64,000 nucleotides of DNA from assembly GCF_001428505.1 (NCBI RefSeq), contig NZ_LMHU01000010.1:1-64000 (forward strand), read 5' to 3'. Position 1 is the first letter of the stretch. Each line of letters begins with the position of its first letter. This DNA comes from Terrabacter sp. Root181. Lineage in GTDB: Bacteria; Actinomycetota; Actinomycetes; Actinomycetales; Dermatophilaceae. The notes under the pieces are model-generated. The model had not been told where the DNA came from. It was given only the letters and a program-made list of their open reading frames with translations, and made no database searches. Of the stretch, positions 16,330 through 26,163 are shown piece by piece. The position numbers were made by a program, and so were the translations under genes.

Positions 16330-16716
16330 TCAGGTGGTTGTGGACGACGAGCCGGACGACGACGACCCCGACGACCCCGACGACCCGGACGAGGTGGACG
16401 CAGGCGTCGACGACGTGGTGGAGGTGCTCGAGCCGCTCGACGAGTCGGACGAGGACGACGCCGCGCCGTCCTTCTTCCCCTTCTTCGTGTCACCCGAGCC
16501 GTCACCGGTGGCCGGCGTCGAGGTGCTCTTCGAGGCGGCGCGCGAGTCGGTCTTGTAGAAGCCCGAGCCCTTGAACGCGATGCCGACCGGGTGGATCACC
16601 TTGCGCAGCCGGGGCTCGCCGCACTCCGGGCACACCGTCAGGGAGTCGTCGGTGAACGACTGGCGGATGTCGAAGGCGTGGCCGCACTCTTGGCACGCGT
16701 AGGAGTAGGTGGGCAC
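16330..16716 (-). CDS. FmdB-family zinc-ribbon protein with Ser-rich tail
   Basis: 128 residues. The N-terminal half is the FmdB-type zinc ribbon: MPTYSYACQECGHAFD and LTVCPECGEPRLRKV give two CxxC pairs. The middle VIHPVGIAFKGSGFYKTDSR is also conserved. The C-terminal ~65 residues are almost only Ser, Thr, Gly and Pro, a low-complexity disordered tail longer than in most homologues. FmdB proteins are putative regulators of unclear function. A -10-like TAGACT lies about 50 nt upstream on the minus strand. Confidence 0.92.
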   Translation of the reverse strand: MPTYSYACQECGHAFDIRQSFTDDSLTVCPECGEPRLRKVIHPVGIAFKGSGFYKTDSRAASKSTSTPATGDGSGDTKKGKKDGAASSSSDSSSGSSTSTTSSTPASTSSGSSGSSGSSSSGSSSTTT

Positions 16717-16761
16717 AGGTGAACCTCGGACGTCGGGGGTGGAAGAGAGCCGAGGGTCAGT

Positions 16762-18249
16762 CTACGGCCAGCCGGCGAGGCGCCCGCCCCGGCTGATCTC
16801 GCGGATGCGACGCTCGGTGCGCTGCTTGACCTTGGACGTCGTGACGACGAGCAGCCGGTCGCCGTGGCGGATCGTCGTGTGCCGTTCGGGCACGAACCCC
16901 TCGCCGCCGCGCACGACCAGCGTCACGTTGGCGCCCTTGGGCAGGCGGAGCTCGAACACGGCGACCCCGTGCAGCCGCGACTCCTCGCCCACGGTCACCT
17001 GGATGACGTCGGCGCTGATCTCCATGAGGGAGGTCGACTCGAGGTCGACGTCGACGGAGTGCACGTGCTCGGTGAGTCCCAGCCGTTTGGCCACCCACGG
17101 CAGCGTCGGCGCCTGCACGATCGTGAAGATGACGACGAGCATGAAGACGAGGTCGAAGATCCACTCCGTGTCGGGCGTCCCGACGACGAGCGGCACCGTG
17201 GCGAGGACGACGGGCACGGCGCCGCGCAGCCCCGCCCACGACAGGAAGGCCTGGTCGCGCCACGGCACCCTGAACCACGACACCGACGCCACCACCGACA
17301 AGGGGCGGGCGACGAGGAGCAGGACGAGGCCGATGGTGATGGCCGGGACGAGCTGCTCGTCGAGGCGCGTCGGGTCGGCGAGCAGGCCGAGCAGCACGAA
17401 CAGCCCGATCTGCGCGATCCAGCCGAGCGCGTTGGCGAAGCTCTGGAACGCCACCCGGTTGGGCAGGCCCATGTTGCCGAGCACGAGGGCCGAGAGGTAG
17501 GTGGCGAGGAAGCCGGAGACGTGCAGGGCCGCGCCGACGGCGTACGCGAGCACGGTGAGGGCGACGACGCCGATGGAGAAGAGGGCGGACGACGCGCCCG
17601 CCACGCGGTGCAGCACCTGCCCGCCGAGCCAGCCCACGGCGACCCCGACGAGCGCGCCCCCGGCGAGCTCCAGCGCGGCGTGCAGGAGCAGCACCCACCA
17701 CGGGTCGGCCGTGCCGCCCGGCATCCCCTGCGTAGCGAAGGCGACGACGAGGATGACGACGGGCGCGTCGTTGAAGCCCGACTCCGCCTCGAGCATCCCG
17801 GAGAGCCGTTTGGGCAGCGGCACGTTGCGCAGCACCGCGAAGACGGCGGCGGCGTCGGTCGAGCTGACGATGGCGCCGATGAGGAGGGAGATCGTCCACG
17901 ACAGGGGCAGGAAGGCGTGCGCGGCCACCGCGACGACGAGGACCGACACGACGACCCCGACGGTCGAGAGCACGGCGGCCGGGGCCACCGAGTCCTTGAT
18001 GTTGGACCACGACGTCGTCAGGCCGCCCTCGGCCAGGATGAGCACGAGCGCCGCGTAGCCCAGGACGCGGGTGATCGAGGCATCGTCGAACTCGATGCCG
18101 GCGCCGGCGTTGCCGAGGGCCAGCCCGATGCCGAGGTAGATCAGGAGCGACGGCAGGCCCGAGCGGACCGACAGGCGAACGGCCGCGACGGCCACGAGGA
18201 GCACGAGCGAGCCGATCAGGAGCACGCGCGTCAGGTCGTCGAGGTCCAT
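16762..18249 (-). CDS. CPA1-type potassium/sodium-proton antiporter with RCK-C domain
   Basis: About 495 residues from ATG 18249 (MDLDDLTRVLLIGSLVLL); the upstream in-frame ATG 18312 would add a non-conserved leader. Twelve or more hydrophobic helices include VSSTDAAAVFAVLRNVPLP and ESGFNDAPVVILVVAF, the ion-binding motif of NhaP/CvrA antiporters. After residue ~390 a cytosolic RCK_C/TrkA-C-like domain (VFELRLPKGANVTLVVRGGE, HGDRLLVVTT) probably gates the carrier. It exchanges K+ or Na+ for H+. It is divergently placed from the penicillin-acylase-like gene. Confidence 0.9.
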   Translation of the reverse strand: MDLDDLTRVLLIGSLVLLVAVAAVRLSVRSGLPSLLIYLGIGLALGNAGAGIEFDDASITRVLGYAALVLILAEGGLTTSWSNIKDSVAPAAVLSTVGVVVSVLVVAVAAHAFLPLSWTISLLIGAIVSSTDAAAVFAVLRNVPLPKRLSGMLEAESGFNDAPVVILVVAFATQGMPGGTADPWWVLLLHAALELAGGALVGVAVGWLGGQVLHRVAGASSALFSIGVVALTVLAYAVGAALHVSGFLATYLSALVLGNMGLPNRVAFQSFANALGWIAQIGLFVLLGLLADPTRLDEQLVPAITIGLVLLLVARPLSVVASVSWFRVPWRDQAFLSWAGLRGAVPVVLATVPLVVGTPDTEWIFDLVFMLVVIFTIVQAPTLPWVAKRLGLTEHVHSVDVDLESTSLMEISADVIQVTVGEESRLHGVAVFELRLPKGANVTLVVRGGEGFVPERHTTIRHGDRLLVVTTSKVKQRTERRIREISRGGRLAGWP

Positions 18250-18454
18250 GGTCGACGACGTGATGCTCGCGAGTGCGGTCAACGGCAGCTCCTCAGGTGT
18301 GGGGCAATCCAACCATCCCGGTGCCCGCCGCCGCGGGGCGGTCCGCGAGGCGTCGCGCCCGCGTCGGCCGGGTTTGTCGTCGGTTCGGCAACGATGTGGC
18401 GCAGCGCCCGACGGGCTGCGAGCCGCGCTGTCCGCGGTGGCCTAGGCTCGTCGC

Positions 18455-21043
18455 GTGTCACGGTTGAAGCGCGCCCGTCGGATCGTCCTGCTCGTCGCCG
18501 TCCTCGTCGTCATGGCGGTGGTCGGGGTCGGGATCCTGGCGATCGGGGTGGTGCGGCAGTCGTTCCCCGAGACCTCGGGCCAGCTCGAGATCGAGGGCCT
18601 GACGAGCTCGGTGTCGGTGCACCGCGACGCCCAGGGCGTCCCGACGATCTACGCCGACAACGCCAACGACCTCTTCCGGGCGCAGGGTTTCGTCAGCGCC
18701 CAGGACCGCTTCTTCGAGATGGACCTGCGTCGCCACGTCACGGCCGGCCGGCTCTCCGAGCTCGTCGGCAGCGCCGGCATCGACAAGGACAAGGTCATCC
18801 GCACGATGGGGTGGCGCCGTGTCGCCGAGCAGGAGCTGCCCAAGCTCGCGCCCGAGACCCGGCAGTACCTCCAGGCGTACGCCGACGGCGTCAACGCGTA
18901 CATCAAGAAGGCCGAGACGCCCGAGAAGATGTCGCTCGAGTACACCGTGCTCGCCCGCCGCAACCCGGGCTACCGCGTCGAGCCGTGGACGCCGGTCGAC
19001 TCGCTCTCGTGGCTCAAGGCGATGGCGTGGGACCTGCGCGGCGACTACAACGACGAGCTCGCCCGCGCGCGCCTCTCGCGCACGACGCGCTCGCTCAAGC
19101 AGATCAACCTGCTCTACCCGCCCTATCCCGTCGACCGCAACCTGCCGATCCTCTCGGAGCAGGACTGGCAGCCGGCGACCGCGAGCGACCAGGCGGCAAG
19201 CCCCGAGCCGTCGGCCCTCAAGGCGATGCGCTCGCAGGACGGCAACGCCGCGATCGACTCGGCCCTGGCGTCGGTCAACGCCGTCCCCTCGAGCCTCGGC
19301 CGCGGCGACGGCATCGGCTCCAACTCGTGGGTCGTCTCGGGCGCGCGCACGACGACGGGCAAGCCGCTGCTCGCCAACGACCCGCACCTCGCCCTGTCGA
19401 TCCCGGGCATCTGGGGCCAGGTCAACCTCCAGTGCCGCACGTTGAGCGCCGCCTGCCCCTTCCAGGTCTCGGGCTTCGCGTTCTCGGGCCTGCCCGGCGT
19501 CGTCATCGGCCACAACGACAAGATCGCGTGGGGCATGACGAACCTCGGCGCCGACGTCACCGACTTCTACCTCGAGCAGGTCTCGGGCGACTCCTACCTG
19601 CGTGACGGCCTCAACGTCCGGATCGTCAAGCGCGAGGAGACGATCAAGGTGGCGGGTGGCGCCGACGTCCCGCTCACCGTGCGCTCGACCGTGCACGGCC
19701 CGATCCTGTCCGACGTCGTCCCGGCCGTCGACGCGGCGGGTGACCGCAGTGTCGTGCGGGGCGCCCCGCAGTCCAACCGGTATGCCGTGTCGCTCGCGTG
19801 GACGGCGCTGACCCCGGGCACGACGGCCGACGCGATCTTCGCCCTCAACCGGGCCACGAACTGGTCCGACTTCCGCAAGGCCGCGGCCCTCTTCTCGGTG
19901 CCGTCGCAGAACCTCGTCTACGCCGACACCGCCGGCCACATCGGCTACCAGGCCCCCGGCAAGGTCCCGGTGCGACGCTCGGCGACGCCCGGCGCGCCCC
20001 CCGGCTTCTGGCCGTCGCCCGGCTGGGACTCGCAGTGGGACTGGAAGGGCTACGTCCCCTTCGACGACCTGCCCAACACCTTCGACCCCGCCGAGGGCTT
20101 CCTCGTCACGGCCAACCAGGCCGTCACCGCGAGCCCGACGCCCTTCCTCACCTCCGAGTGGGACTACGGCTTCCGGGCCCAGCGCATCCGCACGCTGCTC
20201 GCGGCGACGCCCAAGGTCTCGCCCGAGGCGATGTCGCAGATCCAGGGCGACATCCGCAACACGTACGCCCCGGGACTCGTCGAGCGCCTGCTCGCGGTGC
20301 AGGTCGACGACTTCACCGCCCAGGCGCAGCGCCTGCTGCGCGACTGGGACGGCAGCCAGCCCAACGACAAGACGCGCGACGCGGCGTCGGCGGCGTACTA
20401 CAACGCCGTGTGGAAGCACCTGCTCGAGTACACCTTCGACGAGCTCCCGCCCGACATCGCCCCCGACGGCGGCAGCCGGTGGATGGTCGTCATGGAGCAG
20501 CTGCTCAAGGACCCGAAGAACGACTGGTGGGACGACAAGACGACGCCCGGTGTCACCGAGGGCTCCGGCGAGATCCTCAAGCGGGCGCTCGTCGAGGCCC
20601 GCCTCGACCTCGCCCGTGAGCTGGGCAAGGTGCCGGCGACCTGGCGCTGGGGACGCCTGCACTCGCTCGACCTGACGCACCAGGTCATGGGCGCCGACGG
20701 CGTGCCCGAGCTCGTCCAGAACCTCTTCGACCGCGACGACATCGAGCTCGGGGGCGGCAACTCCATCGTCAACGCCAACGCGTGGAACGCCTCGAAGCCC
20801 GGCTACGACGTCACGAGCGGGCCGTCGATGCGGATGGTCGTCGACCTCGGCAACTTCGACGCGTCCCGCTGGGTCAACTCGACCGGCCAGTCGGGGCACG
20901 CCTACGACGACCACTACGCCGACCAGATCGACGCCTGGGCGGCCAACGAGACCTTCGCCTGGCCGTTCAGCCCGGCGGCGGTGCGCGACGCGACCGACGA
21001 CGAGCTCACCCTCGTGCCGCCGTCGCAGGCCTCCACCCCCTAG
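18455..21043 (+). CDS. Penicillin acylase-family Ntn hydrolase
   Basis: An 862-residue precursor. An N-terminal membrane-spanning/signal segment (IVLLVAVLVVMAVVGVGILA) indicates secretion or anchoring. The A-chain region has HRDAQGVPTIYADNANDLF and GFVSAQDRFFEMDLRRH; after a spacer the autocatalytic nucleophile serine is in GSNSWVVSGARTTTGKPLLA, followed by the B-chain motifs NDPHLALSIPG and VIGHNDKIAWGMTN. Family members hydrolyse penicillins, N-acyl-homoserine lactones or other amides. The serine and the oxyanion Asn appear intact. The start GTG 18455 follows TAGGCT (18443-18448) by six nucleotides, a leaderless layout. Confidence 0.92.
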   Translation: MSRLKRARRIVLLVAVLVVMAVVGVGILAIGVVRQSFPETSGQLEIEGLTSSVSVHRDAQGVPTIYADNANDLFRAQGFVSAQDRFFEMDLRRHVTAGRLSELVGSAGIDKDKVIRTMGWRRVAEQELPKLAPETRQYLQAYADGVNAYIKKAETPEKMSLEYTVLARRNPGYRVEPWTPVDSLSWLKAMAWDLRGDYNDELARARLSRTTRSLKQINLLYPPYPVDRNLPILSEQDWQPATASDQAASPEPSALKAMRSQDGNAAIDSALASVNAVPSSLGRGDGIGSNSWVVSGARTTTGKPLLANDPHLALSIPGIWGQVNLQCRTLSAACPFQVSGFAFSGLPGVVIGHNDKIAWGMTNLGADVTDFYLEQVSGDSYLRDGLNVRIVKREETIKVAGGADVPLTVRSTVHGPILSDVVPAVDAAGDRSVVRGAPQSNRYAVSLAWTALTPGTTADAIFALNRATNWSDFRKAAALFSVPSQNLVYADTAGHIGYQAPGKVPVRRSATPGAPPGFWPSPGWDSQWDWKGYVPFDDLPNTFDPAEGFLVTANQAVTASPTPFLTSEWDYGFRAQRIRTLLAATPKVSPEAMSQIQGDIRNTYAPGLVERLLAVQVDDFTAQAQRLLRDWDGSQPNDKTRDAASAAYYNAVWKHLLEYTFDELPPDIAPDGGSRWMVVMEQLLKDPKNDWWDDKTTPGVTEGSGEILKRALVEARLDLARELGKVPATWRWGRLHSLDLTHQVMGADGVPELVQNLFDRDDIELGGGNSIVNANAWNASKPGYDVTSGPSMRMVVDLGNFDASRWVNSTGQSGHAYDDHYADQIDAWAANETFAWPFSPAAVRDATDDELTLVPPSQASTP

Positions 21044-21148
21044 CGCCCGCCCGGTCCCGGCGCGCCGAGGCGACCGATGGCGTATGCCGTGTGCCGGGCC
21101 CCACGGGCGGGCGCGGCGGGCGTCCAGGTGGGCTGCGGTGGGCGGGCG

Positions 21149-21763
21149 TCAGCGCAGCCGCACCACGCGCCCGGTGGTCGTGACGTAGCCGTCGACCGGC
21201 TGGTCGTGCGCGTCGGCGGGCAGGTCGGTGTCGCTCTGCTCGCCCTCGTGGAGCAGGGTGACGACGGGCGTGGCCGGGTCGCGGTGGAGCAGCGCGCGGT
21301 CGTAGCAGCCGCCGCCCTGGCCGAGCCGGGTGCCGTGGGCGTCGACGGAGAGCCCGGGCGTGACGACGAGGTCGCACGTGGCGAGGGCGTCGGTCCCGAG
21401 CCAGTCCTCGCGCTCGCCGGCGTCGGCCGCGTGGCCGCCGTGGCTGGGGCGGCGCACGGTGTCCCGGTCGCCCGAGGTGCCGGGGACGGCATACCTCCAC
21501 TCGAGCGAGAAGTCGTCGAGCACCACGGGCACGACGACCTCGTGACCGGCGGCGAGGAGCGCCTCGACGAGGCGTCCCGTGGGCGGCTCGTCGGGGAGCG
21601 ACTCGTAGACCGCCACGCGGGACCGGTCGGGCACGAGGCGCAGCACGGCATCGGCGATCGCCGCTGCCGCCGCCTCGCGCGCGGCCGGGTCGAGGTGCGA
21701 CGCGATCTCGCGCCGTCGGGCCCGCGCGGCGTGACGCAGGTCACGCTTGTCCAGGCCGCTCAC
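21149..21763 (-). CDS. 5-formyltetrahydrofolate cyclo-ligase
   Basis: About 204 residues if it starts at GTG 21763 (VSGLDKRDLRHAARARR), the length of the family; earlier starts up to 21856 overlap the divergent UGP gene. Conserved elements are VAVYESLPDEPPTGRLVEAL, EVVVPVVLDD and the ATP/substrate loop DLVVTPGLSVDAHGTRLGQG followed by GGCYDRALL. It converts 5-formyl-THF to methenyl-THF using ATP. In actinobacteria this gene normally sits beside galU/UGP and glp, as here. Confidence 0.9.
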   Translation of the reverse strand: MSGLDKRDLRHAARARRREIASHLDPAAREAAAAAIADAVLRLVPDRSRVAVYESLPDEPPTGRLVEALLAAGHEVVVPVVLDDFSLEWRYAVPGTSGDRDTVRRPSHGGHAADAGEREDWLGTDALATCDLVVTPGLSVDAHGTRLGQGGGCYDRALLHRDPATPVVTLLHEGEQSDTDLPADAHDQPVDGYVTTTGRVVRLR

Positions 21764-21822
21764 GGGGAGCACATTCCGCGCACTCGGGTGACGCACATGA
21801 GGCTCATCGTAAGGTGATGCCC

Positions 21823-24465
21823 ATGAGTGACCAGGGGCTCCACGCGTCCGTCGCACTGATGCGCGAACGGGGCCTCGGTCCTGAGGCGATCAGGGTGTTC
21901 GAGCACTACTACGAGCAGCTGCAGGCGGGGGCGCTGGGCACGATCCCCGAGGAGTCGATCGAGCCGCTCGGCGAGGTGCAGACCCTCCGCGAGGTGCAGG
22001 TCTCCGACGAGGAGGCGCGTGAGGCGCTGTCGCGGACCGCGGTCATCAAGCTCAACGGTGGCCTCGGCACCGGGATGGGCATGACCGGCGCCAAGTCGGC
22101 GCTCGAGGTCAAGGACGGCCTGACCTTCCTCGACATCATCGCCCTGCAGGTGCTGGCCCTGCGCGAGCGCTGGGGCGTCGAGCTCCCGCTCGTGCTGATG
22201 AACTCCTTCCGCACGTCGGAGGAGTCGCTCAAGATCCTCGCGAAGTACCCCGACCTCCCGGTCGAGGGGCTGCCCCTCGACTTCATCCAGAACGCCGAGC
22301 CGAAGCTGCGGCCCGACGACCTCATGCCGGTGCAGTGGCCCGACGACCCCGAGCTCGAGTGGTGCCCACCCGGCCACGGCGACATCTACGTCTCGCTCGT
22401 GACGTCCGGCGTGCTCGACTCCCTCCTGGAGAAGGGGATCCGCTACGCGTTCCTGTCCAACTCCGACAACCTCGGCGCGACGTGCGACCCCGACGTCGCG
22501 GCCTGGATGGTCGAGCACGGGCTGCCCTACGTCGCCGAGGTGTGCAAGCGCACGAAGAGCGACCGCAAGGGCGGCCACCTCGCGGTCCGCAAGTCCGACG
22601 GCCGGATCGTGCTGCGCGACACGGCGATGGTGGCCGAGGGGGAGGAGCGCTACTTCCGCGACATCAAGCGCCACAGCACCTTCAACGCCAACAACGTGTG
22701 GATCAACCTCGAGGTGCTGCGCGAGCGGATGACGGCCAAGCAAGGCGTCCTCGGCCTGCCGATCATCGTCAACCACAAGAACGTCGACCCCGCCGACCCC
22801 GGCTCGCCCGAGGTCATCCAGATGGAGTCGGCGATGGGCACGGCGATCGAGGTGTTCGAGGGCTCCGAGGCGATCCTCGTGCCGCGCACCCGCTTCCGGC
22901 CCGTCAAGACGACGAACGACCTGCTCGTCATCCGGTCCGACTTCTTCACCCTCGACGAGGGCTACCACGTCGTCGCGACCGTCGACGCGCCCGAGCCCTA
23001 CGTCGACCTCGACTCGGCCTACCGCTTCGTGTCCGGCTTCGAGCAGCGCTTCCCCAAGGGGGTGCCCTCGATGCGCGACTGCACGAGCCTGCGCGTCATC
23101 GGCGACCCCGTCTTCGGCCGCAACGTGCGCTGCGTCGGCGACGTGCTCATCGACGGCTACCGCCGGGTCCTCGACGACGCCGTGCTCGGCGAGCTGCCGA
23201 CGCCGCAGGCGGCGCCCGTCACGACGCCGGGCGACGTGCGCACCGTCGACGAGCACCTCAAGGCGATCCTCTCGACCCTGGAGCCGTCGCCGACCGAGTG
23301 GACGCCGCTCACCGAGGCGCTCGGCCTCGTCGTGGCCCGCGACGTCCGCGCCAAGGTCAACCTCCCGCACTTCGACAACTCCTCGATGGACGGGTATGCC
23401 GTCCGCGCCGAGTCGCTCGCGGGCGCCGGTGACGCCCCGGTGCGGCTGCGCATCGTCGGCGAGGTCGCCGCCGGAGCCAACCCGACCTTCTCGGTCGGCG
23501 TGGGGGAGGCGGCGCGGATCATGACCGGCGCCCCGGTCCCCGAGGGCGCCGACGCCGTCATCGCCGTCGAGGACACCGACGCGGCCGCGACGGGCGAGGT
23601 GGAGTGCCGCACCTCGGTCTCCGCGGGCCGCTACATCCGTCCGCAGGGTGAGGACGTGCGGTCGGGTCAGGTCATCGTCGCGGCGGGCGAGGTCGTCGGC
23701 GCCCGGACGATCGCGCTGCTCGCGGCCTGCGGCCACGCCGACGTCGAGGTGCACCGACGGCCGCACGTCGTCGTGCTGTCGACCGGTGCCGAGCTCGTCG
23801 AGCCCGGAAAGCCCTTGCAGCCCGGGCAGATCCACGACTCGAACTCGTCGATGCTCTGGGCTGCCGCCGTCGGCGCCGGGGCCTCGGCCGAGATCCGGGA
23901 CGCCGTCGGCGACTCCGACGAGGAGCTGCTCGCCGTCCTCGACGAGGTCGTCGCCGACGCCGACGTCGTCATCACGAGCGGCGGTGTCTCGATGGGGGCC
24001 TACGACGTCGTCAAGAGCGCCCTGCGCGGTGAGGGCATCGACTTCGTCAAGGTCGCGATGCAGCCCGGCAAGCCCCAGGGGTACGGCCTGCTCACCGGAC
24101 CGAACGGCAAGCGGGTGCCGCTCTTCGCCCTGCCCGGCAACCCCGTGTCGTCGTTCGTGTCGTTCGAGGTCTTCGTGCGTCCCGCGCTGCGGCGGCTCAT
24201 GCGACTCACGCCGGAGAAGCGCCGGCTGCGGCCCGCGACGCTCATCTCCGGCGTCGAGTCCTTCGGCGGACGCCGCCAGTTCGGCCGCGCCGTCGTGTCC
24301 CGCTCCGCCGAGGGCACCCTGGTGGCCGTCCCGGTCGCCGGGCAGGGGTCGCACTTCGTCGCCGACCTGTCCCGGGCCAACTCCCTGTTCGTCGTGCCCG
24401 AGGACGTCACCGAGCTCGTCGCCGGCGAGGTCGTCGACGTCCTCGTCCTCGACAAGGAGGCGTGA
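21823..24465 (+). CDS. Fusion: UTP-glucose-1-phosphate uridylyltransferase (UGP) + MoeA/Glp
   Basis: A single uninterrupted frame of 880 residues. Residues 1-~455 are a eukaryotic-type UDPGP enzyme: VIKLNGGLGTGMGMTGAKS at 74-92, FLSNSDNLGATCD, and HSTFNANNVWINLE. It makes UDP-glucose. Residues ~472-880 are a complete MoeA/gephyrin-E-like protein: FDNSSMDGYAVRAESL, MTGAPVPEGADAVIAVED, SGGVSMGAYDVVK, MQPGKPQGYG and FALPGNPVSSFVSFE. The linker (around GELPTPQAAPVTTPGDVRT) contains no stop. An internal GTG at 23236 could permit separate MoeA synthesis, but has no good ribosome site. The MoeA part may insert molybdate into molybdopterin, or, given the locus, be the divisome protein Glp. ATG 21823 follows TAAGGT (21810-21815) by 7 nt. 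Confidence 0.88.
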   Translation: MSDQGLHASVALMRERGLGPEAIRVFEHYYEQLQAGALGTIPEESIEPLGEVQTLREVQVSDEEAREALSRTAVIKLNGGLGTGMGMTGAKSALEVKDGLTFLDIIALQVLALRERWGVELPLVLMNSFRTSEESLKILAKYPDLPVEGLPLDFIQNAEPKLRPDDLMPVQWPDDPELEWCPPGHGDIYVSLVTSGVLDSLLEKGIRYAFLSNSDNLGATCDPDVAAWMVEHGLPYVAEVCKRTKSDRKGGHLAVRKSDGRIVLRDTAMVAEGEERYFRDIKRHSTFNANNVWINLEVLRERMTAKQGVLGLPIIVNHKNVDPADPGSPEVIQMESAMGTAIEVFEGSEAILVPRTRFRPVKTTNDLLVIRSDFFTLDEGYHVVATVDAPEPYVDLDSAYRFVSGFEQRFPKGVPSMRDCTSLRVIGDPVFGRNVRCVGDVLIDGYRRVLDDAVLGELPTPQAAPVTTPGDVRTVDEHLKAILSTLEPSPTEWTPLTEALGLVVARDVRAKVNLPHFDNSSMDGYAVRAESLAGAGDAPVRLRIVGEVAAGANPTFSVGVGEAARIMTGAPVPEGADAVIAVEDTDAAATGEVECRTSVSAGRYIRPQGEDVRSGQVIVAAGEVVGARTIALLAACGHADVEVHRRPHVVVLSTGAELVEPGKPLQPGQIHDSNSSMLWAAAVGAGASAEIRDAVGDSDEELLAVLDEVVADADVVITSGGVSMGAYDVVKSALRGEGIDFVKVAMQPGKPQGYGLLTGPNGKRVPLFALPGNPVSSFVSFEVFVRPALRRLMRLTPEKRRLRPATLISGVESFGGRRQFGRAVVSRSAEGTLVAVPVAGQGSHFVADLSRANSLFVVPEDVTELVAGEVVDVLVLDKEA

Positions 24466-24968
24466 TGAGCGACCAGCCGACCGGGCCCGGCGCTCCGGAG
24501 GTGCCGGCCCTGACGCACGTGCGTGCCGACGGGAGCGCGCACATGGTCGACGTGTCGGCCAAGGCCGTGACCGCCCGCGAGGCGAGCGCCGCCGGACGGG
24601 TCCTGCTCAGTGCCGACGCCGTCGCCGCGCTGCGCGCGGGGCGCGTCCCCAAGGGCGACGCCCTGGCGGTCGCCCGGATCGCCGGCATCCAGGCGGTCAA
24701 GCGCACCCCCGACCTCATCCCGCTCGCGCACCCCATCGCCGTCCACGGCGTCGAGGTCGACGTGACGGTCGCCGACGACGGCGCCGACATCACGGCGACG
24801 GTGCGCACGGCCGACCGCACCGGCATCGAGATGGAGGCGCTGACCGCGGTGTCGGTCGCCGCGCTCGCGCTCATCGACATGGTCAAGGCCGTCGACAAGC
24901 ACGGCCGCATCACCGACGTGCGCGTCACGGCCAAGTCCGGCGGACGCTCGGGGGACTGGCATGAGTGA
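24465..24968 (+). CDS. moaC: Cyclic pyranopterin monophosphate synthase MoaC
   Basis: 167 residues, overlapping the previous stop by one base (TGATG). Motifs: LTHVRADGSAHMVDVSAKAV, KGDALAVARIAGIQAVKRTP, LIPLAHPIAVHGVEVDV, TGIEMEALTAVSVAALALID and MVKAVDKHGRITDVRV. It converts the 3',8-cyclo-GTP product of MoaA to cyclic pyranopterin monophosphate. moaA is not in the window. Tight coupling to the UGP-MoeA fusion suggests that the MoeA half retains a cofactor role or at least remains in a moco operon. Confidence 0.95.
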   Translation: MSDQPTGPGAPEVPALTHVRADGSAHMVDVSAKAVTAREASAAGRVLLSADAVAALRAGRVPKGDALAVARIAGIQAVKRTPDLIPLAHPIAVHGVEVDVTVADDGADITATVRTADRTGIEMEALTAVSVAALALIDMVKAVDKHGRITDVRVTAKSGGRSGDWHE

Positions 24969-25455
24969 CGGCCCGGGCGCGGGGCGTCGCGCCGTCGTCG
25001 TCACGGCCTCGACGCGAGCGGCCGCCGGCGTCTACGCCGACCGGTCCGGACCGGTCATCGTCGAACGGCTCCGGGCCTGGGGGTTCGAGGTGGGCGCCCC
25101 GGTCGTCGTGCCCGACGGCGACGAGTTCGGGCTGGCCCTGCGAGAGGTCCTCGCCAGCGAGCCGGAGCTCGTGCTCACGACCGGTGGCACCGGCCTCACC
25201 CCGACCGACGTGACGCCCGAGCAGACCGCGCCGTTGCTCGACCGGATCGTGCCGGGGGTCGCCGAGGCGATCCGCGCGGCCGGCGTCGCCAAGGGCGTGC
25301 CCACGGCCATGCTCTCGCGTGGTCTCGTCGGCCTCGCGGGGCGCACCCTCGTCGCCAACCTCCCGGGCTCGCGCGGCGGCGTGACCGACGCGCTCGACGT
25401 GCTCGAGCCGGTCCTGGGTCATGCCCTCGACCAGGTCCCCGGCAGTGACCACTGA
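24961..25455 (+). CDS. moaB: MoaB/MogA-type molybdopterin adenylyltransferase
   Basis: 164 residues, overlapping moaC by 8 nt. It contains the MoCF_biosynth fold signatures VVVTASTRAAAGVYADRSG, VVPDGDEF, VLTTGGTGLTPTDVTPEQT and VANLPGSRGGVTDALDVLEP. It adenylylates molybdopterin before Mo insertion by MoeA. Part of a moeA-moaC-moaB operon. Confidence 0.94.
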   Translation: MSDGPGAGRRAVVVTASTRAAAGVYADRSGPVIVERLRAWGFEVGAPVVVPDGDEFGLALREVLASEPELVLTTGGTGLTPTDVTPEQTAPLLDRIVPGVAEAIRAAGVAKGVPTAMLSRGLVGLAGRTLVANLPGSRGGVTDALDVLEPVLGHALDQVPGSDH

Positions 25456-25524
25456 CGTGTGGGCACGAGTTCGACTGTGCCACCTGGTGATCCGACCTGA
25501 GCCGAGGCCGAGCGGGCGGCTCGC

Positions 25525-26163
25525 ATGAGGATGCCGTGGCGCCCGCACCGCGACGGCCAGGCCCGCTGGCCCGTCGTCCTGCGCGACTCCTCGTCCGAGC
25601 CGCCCATCGTGCTGCGGCCCCTGCGTCTCGACGACGAGCGCGACTGGCAGCGGGTGCGACGGGACAACGCGGCCTACGTCCAGCCGTGGGAGCCGACCCT
25701 GCCGCCGGGCTCGCCCGCCCGGGCACCCGTCTCGTTCCGTCAGTTCGTGCGTGACCTCGACACGGAGGCGCGCGCCGACCGGGCCATGCCGTGGTGCATC
25801 GAGGTCGGCGGCCGCATCGTCGGTCAGGTCCACCTCTTCGGGATCGTCCGCGCGGCCCAGCAGTCGGGTGCGGCCGGCTACTGGCTCGACGAGTCGGTCA
25901 CGGGTCGCGGCATCGCCACTCGCGCCCTCGCGCTGGCCGTCGACCACGCCCTCGGAGCGGCTGGACTGCACCGCGTGGAGGTCAACATCCGGCTCGACAA
26001 CCTGCCCTCGCTCCGGGTCGTCGAGCGCCTCGGCCTGCGCGACGAGGGCGTGCGCGAGCGCTTCCTCCACATCGACGGAGCCTGGCGCGACCACCGGTCC
26101 TTCGCCGTCACGACCGAGGACCTCGGCGGCTCGACCCTCACGGCTCGCCTGTCACAGGTGTAA
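25525..26163 (+). CDS. RimJ-like GNAT acetyltransferase
   Basis: 212 residues: PPIVLRPLRLDDERDWQRVR, YVQPWEPT, the acetyl-CoA region GYWLDESVTGRGIATRALAL and the C-terminal VNIRLDNLPSLRVVERLGLR. It resembles RimJ/RimL N-terminal acetyltransferases. In Corynebacterium and relatives a rimJ homologue lies between glp and glpR, and the same order is seen here. The substrate is unknown. Confidence 0.88.
   Translation: MRMPWRPHRDGQARWPVVLRDSSSEPPIVLRPLRLDDERDWQRVRRDNAAYVQPWEPTLPPGSPARAPVSFRQFVRDLDTEARADRAMPWCIEVGGRIVGQVHLFGIVRAAQQSGAAGYWLDESVTGRGIATRALALAVDHALGAAGLHRVEVNIRLDNLPSLRVVERLGLRDEGVRERFLHIDGAWRDHRSFAVTTEDLGGSTLTARLSQV

Noticed and set aside
18458-20914. 818-codon open frame on the minus strand
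   Set aside because: Antisense to the penicillin-acylase-like gene, no motifs.
21760-24354. 864-codon open frame on the minus strand
   Set aside because: Antisense shadow of the UGP-MoeA fusion, no recognisable domain.
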